Assembly (NCBI GenBank): GCA_030770545.1
Contig: CM061094.1
Location: 1-64,000 of the forward strand
Direction: 5' to 3'
Length of the DNA stretch: 64,000 nucleotides
Source: Macropodus opercularis
Lineage: Eukaryota; Chordata; Actinopteri; Anabantiformes; Osphronemidae
Shown: positions 51,640-61,841 of the stretch, one piece after another
Numbering within the stretch: the stretch's first letter is position 1
Layout: every line of letters starts with the position of its first letter
The notes under the pieces: generated by a model
Databases searched by the model: none
What the model was told of the DNA's origin: nothing
What the model saw: the letters and a program-made list of their open reading frames with translations, nothing else
Program-made: the position numbers and the translations under genes

Positions 51640-54600
51640 CACCTATCCTCCGATAGGTGGGCGAATGCTTTGTCCCTTCCGGAACACAAACAACACAGTA
51701 ACAATCATTTGAACAAGTGTTTCAATGAATGGCTGACAACTGACCTGTCTCCTAAGGAACTGACTCAATTGAACCACCAATCCTACGATTGGTAGACAAC
51801 TGTTCTGTCTCCTGAGGAAGTCAGGTCTAGAAGTCAGAGGCATCTGAAACACCAAACCTATGATTGGTGAAACATTGTTTTGTCTCCTGAGGAACTCAAC
51901 TCACAGAGACATAGTCAATGAAATCACGAAACCTACGATTGGTGAAACACTGTTTTTTCTCCTGAGGAACTCAACTCACAGAGACATAGTCAATGAAATC
52001 ACGAAACCTACGATTGGTGGACAAATGCCGTGTCACTTGTGGAACACAAATAGCACAGTCAAATTCAATTGAAACACCGATCCAATGATTGCTTTATGAC
52101 TGACCTGTCTCCTACGGAACCGAGTCAGTTGAACCACCAATCCTACGATTGCTGGACAACTGTCCTGTCTCCTAAGGAAGTCAGGTCAAGAAGTCAGAGG
52201 TATCTGAACCACCAATCCTACGACTGGTGGACCACTGCTCTGTCTCCTGAGGAAGTCAGGTCTAGAGGTCAGAGGCATCTGAAACACCAAACCTATGATT
52301 GGTGAAACACTGTTTTGTCTCCTGAGGAACTCAACTCACAGAGACATAGTCAATGAAATCACGAAACCTACGATTGGTGAAACACTGTTTTGTCTCCTGA
52401 GGAACTCAACTCACAGAGACATAGTCAATGAAATCACAAAACCTACGATTGGTGGACAAATGCAGTGTCACTTGTGGAACACAAATAGCACAGTCAAATT
52501 CAATTGAAACACCGATCCAATGATTGCTTTATGACTGACCTGTCTCCTACGGAACCAAGTCTGTTGACCCACCAATCCTACGATTGCTGGACAACCGTTC
52601 TGTCTGCCGAGGAAGTCAGAGGTATCTGAACCACCAATCCTACGACTGGTGGACCACTGCTCTTTAACCTGAGGAACACAAGGAATAGAGCCAGAGACAT
52701 TTCACCCACCAACTCAATGACTGGAGAACAACTGCTCTGCTCACTCTGTAACTCAGGTCAAGTAGTAGGCGTCAATGGAACCACCGACGACTGCTCTGTA
52801 CCTTGACAAACTCAAAAACAACAAAGCGTTATTAAAAACACCTATCCTCCGATAGGTGGGCGAATGCTTTGTCCCTTCCGGAACACAAACAACACAGTAA
52901 CAATCATTTGAACAAGTGTTTCAATGAATGGCTGACAACTGATATGTCTCCTAAGGAACGGACTCAATTGAACCACCAATCCTACGATTGGTAGACAACT
53001 GTTCTGTCTCCTGAGGAAGTCAGGTCTAGAAGTCAGAGGCATCTGAAACACCAAACCTATGATTGGTGAAACATTGTTTTGTCTCCTGAGGAACTCAACT
53101 CACAGAGACATAGTCAATGAAATCACGAAACCTACGATTGGTGGACAAATGCCGTGTCACTTGTGGAACACAAATAGCACAGTCAAATTCAATTGAAACA
53201 CCGATCCAATGATTGCTTTATGACTGACCTGTCTCCTACGGAACCGAGTCAGTTGAACCACCAATCCTACGATTGCTGGACAACTGTCCTGTCTCCTAAG
53301 GAAGTCAGGTCAAGAAGTCAGAGGTATCTGAACCACCAATCCTACGACTGGTGGACCACTGCTCTGTCTCCTGAGGAAGTCAGGTCTAGAGGTCAGAGGC
53401 ATCTGAAACACCAAACCTATAATTGGTGAAACACTGTTTTGTCTCCCAAGGAACTCAACTCACAGAGACATAGTCAATGAAATCACGAAACCTACGATTG
53501 GTGAAACACTGTTTTGTCTCCTGAGGAACTCAACTCACAGAGACATAGTCAATGAAATCACAAAACCTACGATTGGTGGACAAATGCAGTGTCACTTGTG
53601 GAACACAAATAGCACAGTCAAATTCAATTGAAACACCGATCCAATGATTGCTTTATGACTGACCTGTCTCCTACGGAACCAAGTCTGTTGACCCACCAAT
53701 CCTACGATTGCTGGACAACCGTTCTGTCTGCCGAGGAAGTCAGAGGTATCTGAACCACCAATCCTACGACTGGTGGACCACTGCTCTTTAACCTGAGGAA
53801 CACAAGGAATAGAGCCAGAGACATTTCACCCACCAACTCAATGACTGGAGAACAACTGCTCTGCTCACTCTGTAACTCAGGTCAAGTAGTAGGCGTCAAT
53901 GGAACCACCGACGACTGCTCTGTACCTTGACAAACTCAAAAACAACAAAGCGTTATTAAAAACACCTATCCTCCGATAGGTGGGCGAATGCTTTGTCCCT
54001 TCCGGAACACAAACAACACAGTAACAATCATTTGAACAAGTGTTTCAATGAATGGCTGACAACTGACCTGTCTCCTAAGGAACGGACTCAATTGAACCAC
54101 CAATCCTACGATTGGTAGACAACTGTTCTGTCTCCTGAGGAAGTCAGGTCTAGAAGTCAGAGGCATCTGAAACACCAAACCTATGATTGGTGAAACATTG
54201 TTTTGTCTCCTGAGGAACTCAACTCACAGAGACATAGTCAATGAAATCACGAAACCTACGATTGGTGGACAAATGTCGTGTCACTTGTGGAACACAAATA
54301 GCACAGTCAAATTCAATTGAAACACCGATCCAATGATTGCTTTATGACTGACCTGTCTCCTACGGAACCGAGTCAGTTGAACTACCAATCCTACGATTGC
54401 TGGACAACTGTCCTGTCTCCTAAGGAAGTCAGGTCAAGAAGTCAGAGGTATCTGAACCACCAATCCTACGACTGGTGGACCACTGCTCTATAACCTGAGG
54501 AACACAAGGAATAGAGCCAGAGACATTTCACCCACCAACTCAATGACTGGAGAACAACTGCTCTGCTCCCTCTGTAACTCAGGTCAAGTAGTAGGCGTCA

Positions 54601-56143
54601 ATGGAACCACAGACGACTGCTCTGTACCTTGACAAACTCAAAAACAACAAAGCGTTATTAAAAACACCTATCCTCCGATAAGTGGGCGAATTCTTTGTCC
54701 CTTCCGGAACACAAACAACACAGTAACAATCATTTGAACAAGTGTTTCAATGAATGGCTGACAACTGACCTGTCTCCTAAGGAACGGACTCAATTGAACC
54801 ACCAATCCTACGATTGGTAGAAAACTGTTCTGTCTCCTGAGGAAGTCAGGTCTAGAGGTCAGAGGCATCTGAGACACCAAACCTATGATTGGTGAAACAT
54901 TGTTTTGTCTCCTGAGGAACTCAACTCACAGAGACATAGTCAATGAAATCACGAAACCTACGATTGGTGGACAAATGCCGTGTCACTTGTGGAACACAAA
55001 TAGCACAGTCAAATTCCATTGAAACACCGATCCAATGATTGCTTTATGACTGACCTGTCTCCTACGGAACCGAGTCAGTTGACCCACCAAACCTACGATT
55101 GCTGGACAACCGTTCTGTCTGCCGAGGAAGTCAGGTCAAGAAGTCAGAGGTATCTGAACCACCAATCCTACGACTGGTGGACCACTGCTCTATAACCTGA
55201 GGAACACAAGGAATAGAGCCAGAGACATTTCACCCACCAACTCAATGACTGGAGAACAACTGCTCTGCTTCCTCTGTAACTCAGGTCAAGTAGTAGGCGT
55301 CAATGGAACCACAGACGACTGCTCTGTACCTTGACAAACTCAAAAACAACAAAGCGTTATTAAAAACACCTATCCTCCGATAGGTGGGCGAATGCTTTGT
55401 CCCTTCCGGAACACAAACAACACAGTAACAATCATTTGAACAAGTGTTTCAATGAATGGCTGACAACTGACCTGTCCCCTAAGGAACTGACTCAATTAAA
55501 CCACCAATCCTACGATTGGTAGAAAACTGTTCTGTCTCCTGAGGAAGTCAGGTCTAGAGGTCAGAGGCATCTGAAACACCAAACCTATGATTGGTGAAAC
55601 ACTGTTTTGTCTCCTGAGGAACTCAACTCACAGAGACATAGTCAATGAAATCACGAAACCTACGATTGGTGAAACACTGTTTTGTCTCCTGAGGAACTCA
55701 ACTCACAGAGACATAGTCAATGAAATCACGAAACCTACGATTGGTGGACAAATGCCGTGTCACTTGTGGAACACAAATAGCACAGTCAAATTCCATTGAA
55801 ACACCGATCCAATGATTGCTTTATGACTGACCTGTCTCCTACGGAACCGAGTCAGTTGACCCACCAAACCTACGATTGCTGGACAACCGTTCTGTCTGCC
55901 GAGGAAGTCAGGTCAAGAAGTCAGAGGTATCTGAACCACCAATCCTACGACTGGTGGACCACTGCTCTATAACCTGAGGAACACAAGGAATAGAGCCAGA
56001 GACATTTCACCCACCAACTTAATGACTGGAGAACAACTGCTCTGCTCCCTCTGTAACTCAGGTCAAGTAGTAGGCGTCAATGGAACCACAGACGACTGCT
56101 CTGTACCTTGACAAACTCAAAAACAACAAAGCGTTATTAAAAA
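51640..56143. repeat. Satellite block: 1199, 1124, 702, 702, 777
   Basis: Units start at 51640, 52839, 53963, 54665 and 55367. The 53963 unit begins a 435-bp module (TTGAACTACCAATCC, CTGTCCTGTCTCCTAAGG) but passes directly into the unit-end monomer GCTCTATAACCTG. It therefore looks like a recombinant that has lost 435 bp. The 54665 unit is hybrid: GATAAGTG/GAATTC with GGAACGGACTC. Confidence 0.9.
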
Positions 56144-59100
56144 CACCTATCCTCCGATAGGTGGGCGAATGCTTTGTCCCTTCCGGAACACAAACAACAC
56201 AGTAACAATCATTTGAACAAGTGTTTCAATGAATGGCTGACAACTGACCTGTCTCCTAAGGAACTGACTCAATAAAACCACCAATCCTACGATTGGTAGA
56301 AAACTGTTCTGTCTCCTGAGGAAGTCAGGTCTAGAGGTCAGAGGCATCTGAAACACCAAACCTATGATTGGTGAAACACTGTTTTGTCTCCTGAGGAACT
56401 CAACTCACAGAGACATAGTCAATGAAATCACGAAACCTACGATTGGTGAAACACTGTTTTGTCTCCTGAGGAACTCAACTCACAGAGACATAGTCAATGA
56501 AATCACGAAACCTACGATTGGTGAAACACTGTTTTGTCTCCTGAGGAACTCAACTCACAGAGACATAGTCAATGAAATCACGAAACCTACGATTGGTGGA
56601 CAAATGCCGTGTCACTTGTGGAACACAAATAGCACAGTCAAATTCCATTGAAACACCGATCCAATGATTGCTTTATGACTGACCTGTCTCCTACGGAACC
56701 GAGTCAGTTGACCCACCAAACCTACGATTTCTGGACAACCGTTCTGTCTGCCGAGGAAGTCAGGTCAAGAAGTCAGAGGTATCTGAACCACCAATCCTAC
56801 GACTGGTGGACCACTGCTCTATAACCTGAGGAACACAAGGAATAGAGCCAGAGACATTTCACCCACCAACTCAATGACTGGAGAACAACTGCTCTGCTCC
56901 CTCTGTAACTCAGGTCAAGTAGTAGGCGTCAATGGAACCACAGACGACTGCTCTGTACCTTGACAAACTCAAAAACAACAAAGCGTTATTAAAAACACCT
57001 ATCCTCCGATAAGTGGGCGAATTCTTTGTCCCTTCCGGAACACAAACAACACAGTAACAATCATTTGAACAAGTGTTTCAATGAATGGCTGACAACTGAC
57101 CTGTCTCCTAAGGAACTGACTCAATTAAACCACCAATCCTACGATTGGTAGAAAACTGTTCTGTCTCCTGAGGAAGTCAGGTCTAGAGGTCAGAGGCATC
57201 TGAAACACCAAACCTATGATTGGTGAAACACTGTTTTGTCTCCTGAGGAACTCAACTCACAGAGACATAGTCAATGAAATCACGAAACCTACGATTGGTG
57301 GAGAAATGCCGTGTCACTTGTGGAACACAAATAGCACAGTCAAATTCAATTGAAACACCGATCCAATGATTGCTTTATGACTGACCTGTCTCCTACGGAA
57401 CCGAGTCAGTTGACCCACCAAACCTACGATTGCTGGACAACCGTTCTGTCTGCCGATGAAGTCAGGTCAAGAAGTCAGAGGTATCTGAACCACCAATCCT
57501 ACGACTGGTGGACCACTGCTCTATAACCTGAGGAACACAAGGAATAGAGCCAGAGACATTTCACCCACCAACTCAATGACTGGAGAACAACTGCTCTGCT
57601 CACTCTGTAACTCAGGTCAAGTAGTAGGCGTCAATGGAACCACCGACGACTGCTCTGTAACTTGACAAACTCAAAAACAACAAAGCGTTATTAAAAACAC
57701 CTATCCTCCGATAGGTGGGCGAATGCTTTGTCCCTTCCGGAACACAAACAACACAGTAACAATCATTTGAACAAGTGTTTCAATGAATGGCTGACAACTG
57801 ACCTGTCTCCTAAGGAACTGACTCAATTGAACCACCAATCCTACGATTGGTAGACAACTGTTCTGTCTCCTGAGGAAGTCAGGTCTAGAAGTCAGAGGCA
57901 TCTGAAACACCAAACCTATGATTGGTGAAACATTGTTTTGTCTCCTGAGGAACTCAACTCACAGAGACATAGTCAATGAAATCACGAAACCTACGATTGG
58001 TGGACAAATGCCGTGTCACTTGTGGAACACAAATAGCACAGTCAAATTCCATTGAAACACCGATCCAATGATTGCTTTATGACTGACCTGTCTCCTACGG
58101 AACCGAGTCAGTTGACCCACCAAACCTACGATTGCTGGACAACCGTTCTGTCTGCCGAGGAAGTCAGGTCAAGAAGTCAGAGGTATCTGAACCACCAATC
58201 CTACGACTGGTGGACCACTGCTCTATAACCTGAGGAACACAAGGAATAGAGCCAGGGACATTTCACCCACCAACTCAATGACTGGAGAACAACTGCTCTG
58301 CTCCCTCTGTAACTCAGGTCAAGTAGTAGGCGTCAATGGAACCACAGACGACTGCTCTGTACCTTGACAAACTCAAAAACAACAAAGCGTTATTAAAAAC
58401 ACCTATCCTCCGATAAGTGGGCGAATTCTTTGTCCCTTCCGGAACACAAACAACACAGTAACAATCATTTGAACAAGTGTTTCAATGAATGGCTGACAAC
58501 TGACCTGTCTCCTAAGGAACTGACTCAATTAAACCACCAATCCTACGATTGGTAGAAAACTGTTCTGTCTCCTGAGGAAGTCAGGTCTAGAGGTCAGAGG
58601 CATCTGAAACACCAAACCTATGATTGGTGAAACACTGTTTTGTCTCCTGAGGAACTCAACTCACAGAGACATAGTCAATGAAATCACGAAACCTACGATT
58701 GGTGGACAAATGCCGTGTCACTTGTGGAACACAAATAGCACAGTCAAATTCAATTGAAACACCGATCCAATGATTGCTTTATGACTGACCTGTCTCCTAC
58801 GGAACCGAGTCAGTTGAACCACCAATCCTACCATTGCTGGACAACTGTCCTGTCTCCTAAGGAAGTCAGGTCAAGAAGTCAGAGGTATCTGAACCACCAA
58901 TCCTACGACTGGTGGACCACTGCTCTGTCTCCTGAGGAAGTCAGGTCTAGAGGTCAGAGGCATCTGAAACACCAAACCTATGATTGGTGAAACACTGTTT
59001 TGTCTCCTGAGGAACTCAACTCACAGAGACATAGTCAATGAAATCACGAAACCTACGATTGGTGAAACACTGTTTTGTCTCCTGAGGAACTCAACTCACA

Positions 59101-59523
59101 GAGACATAGTCAATGAAATCACAAAACCTACGATTGGTGGACAAATGCAGTGTCACTTGTGGAACACAAATAGCACAGTCAAATTCAATTGAAACACCGA
59201 TCCAATGATTGCTTTATGACTGACCTGTCTCCTACGGAACCAAGTCTGTTGACCCACCAATCCTACGATTGCTGGACAACCGTTCTGTCTGCCGAGGAAG
59301 TCAGAGGTATCTGAACCACCAATCCTACGACTGGTGGACCACTGCTCTTTAACCTGAGGAACACAAGGAATAGAGCCAGAGACATTTCACCCACCAACTC
59401 AATGACTGGAGAACAACTGCTCTGCTCACTCTGTAACTCAGGTCAAGTAGTAGGCGTCAATGGAACCACCGACGACTGCTCTGTACCTTGACAAACTCAA
59501 AAACAACAAAGCGTTATTAAAAA
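56144..59523. repeat. Satellite block: 852, 702, 702, 1124
   Basis: Units start at 56144, 56996, 57698 and 58400. The first two match 2372-3925 at offset 53772. Relative to that region, the next 689-bp unit (3926-4614) has no counterpart here; the following pair (702, 1124) matches 4615-6440 at offset 53083. Confidence 0.9.
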
Positions 59524-61841
59524 CACCTATCCTCCGATAGGTGGGCGAATGCTTTGTCCCTTCCGGAACACAAACAACACAGTAACAATCATTTGAACAA
59601 GTGTTTCAATGAATGGCTGACAACTGACCTGTCTCCTAAGGAACGGACTCAATTGAACCACCAATCCTACCATTGCTGGACAACTGTCCTGTCTCCTAAG
59701 GAAGTCAGGTCAAGAAGTCAGAGGTATCTGAACCACCAATCCTACGACTGGTGGACCACTGCTCTGTCTCCTGAGGAAGTCAGGTCTAGGGGTCAGAGGC
59801 ATCTGAAACACCAAACCTATGATTGGTGAAACACTGTTTTGTCTCCCAAGGAACTCAACTCACAGAGACATAGTCAATGAAATCACGAAACCTACGATTG
59901 GTGAAACACTGTTTTGTCTCCTGAGGAACTCAACTCACAGAGACATAGTCAATGAAATCACGAAACCTACGATTGGTGGACAAATGCAGTGTCACTTGTG
60001 GAACACAAATAGCACAGTCAAATTCAATTGAAACACCGATCCAATGATTGCTTTATGACTGACCTGTCTCCTACGGAACCAAGTCTGTTGACCCACCAAT
60101 CCTACGATTGCTGGACAACCGTTCTGTCTGCCGAGGAAGTCAGAGGTATCTGAACCACCAATCCTACGACTGGTGGACCACTGCTCTTTAACCTGAGGAA
60201 CACAAGGAATAGAGCCAGAGACATTTCACCCACCAACTCAATGACTGGAGAACAACTGCTCTGCTCACTCTGTAACTCAGGTCAAGTAGTAGGCGTCAAT
60301 GGAACCACCGACGACTGCTCTGTACCTTGACAAACTCAAAAACAACAAAGCGTTATTAAAAACACCTATCCTCCGATAGGTGGGCGAATGCTTTGTCCCT
60401 TCCGGAACACAAACAACACAGTAACAATCATTTGAACAAGTGTTTCAATGAATGGCTGACAACTGACCTGTCTCCTAAGGAACGGACTCAATTGAACCAC
60501 CAATCCTACGATTGGTAGACAACTGTTCTGTCTCCTGAGGAAGTCAGGTCTAGAAGTCAGAGGCATCTGAAACACCAAACCTATGATTGGTGAAACATTG
60601 TTTTGTCTCCTGAGGAACTCAACTCACAGAGACATAGTCAATGAAATCACGAAACCTACGATTGGTGGACAAATGCCGTGTCACTTGTGGAACACAAATA
60701 GCACAGTCAAATTCAATTGAAACACCGATCCAATGATTGCTTTATGACTGACCTGTCTCCTACGGAACCGAGTCAGTTGACCCACCAAACCTACGATTGC
60801 TGGACAACCGTTCTGTCTGCCGAGGAAGTCAGGTCAAGAAGTCAGAGGTATCTGAACCACCAATCCTACGACTGGTGGACCACTGCTCTATAACCTGAGG
60901 AACACAAGGAATAGAGCCAGAGACATTTCACCCACCAACTCAATGACTGGAGAACAACTGCTCTGCTCCCTCTGTAACTCAGGTCAAGTAGTAGGCGTCA
61001 ATGGAACCACAGACGACTGCTCTGTACCTTGACAAACTCAAAAACAACAAAGCGTTATTAAAAACACCTATCCTCCGATAAGTGGGCGAATTCTTTGTCC
61101 CTTCCGGAACACAAACAACACAGTAACAATCATTTGAACAAGTGTTTTAATGAATGGCTGACAACTGACCTGTCTCCTAAGGAACTGACTCAATTAAACC
61201 ACCAATCCTACGATTGGTAGAAAACTGTTCTGTCTCCTGAGGAAGTCAGGTCTAGAGGTCAGAGGCATCTGAGACACCAAACCTATGATTGGTGAAACAC
61301 TGTTTTGTCTCCTGAGGAACTCAACTCACAGAGACATAGTCAATGAAATCACGAAACCTACGATTGGTGAAACACTGTTTTGTCTCCTGAGGAACTCAAC
61401 TCACAGAGACATAGTCAATGAAATCACGAAACCTACGATTGGTGGACAAATGCCGTGTCACTTGTGGAACACAAATAGCACAGTCAAATTCCATTGAAAC
61501 ACCGATCCAATGATTGCTTTATGACTGACCTGTCTCCTACGGAACCGAGTCAGTTGACACACCAAACCTACGATTGCTGGACAACCGTTCTGTCTGCCGA
61601 GGAAGTCAGGTCAAGAAGTCAGAGGTATCTGAACCACCAATCCTACGACTGGTGGACCACTGCTCTATAACCTGAGGAACACAAGGAATAGAGCCAGAGA
61701 CATTTCACCCACCAACTCAATGACTGGAGAACAACTGCTCTGCTCCCTCTGTAACTCAGGTCAAGTAGTAGGCGTCAATGGAACCACAGACAACTGCTCT
61801 GTACCTTGACAAACTCAAAAACAACAAAGCGTTATTAAAAA
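59524..61841. repeat. Satellite block: 839 (285-bp loss), 702, 777
   Basis: Units start at 59524, 60363 and 61065. The first is a 1124-bp-type unit with 285 bp missing: ACTCAATTGAACCACCAATCCTAC passes into CATTGCTGG near 59653-59676, joining two monomers normally 285 bp apart. The junction lies in a shared run TTGAACCACCAATCCTAC. The other two units match 29797-31275. Confidence 0.9.
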
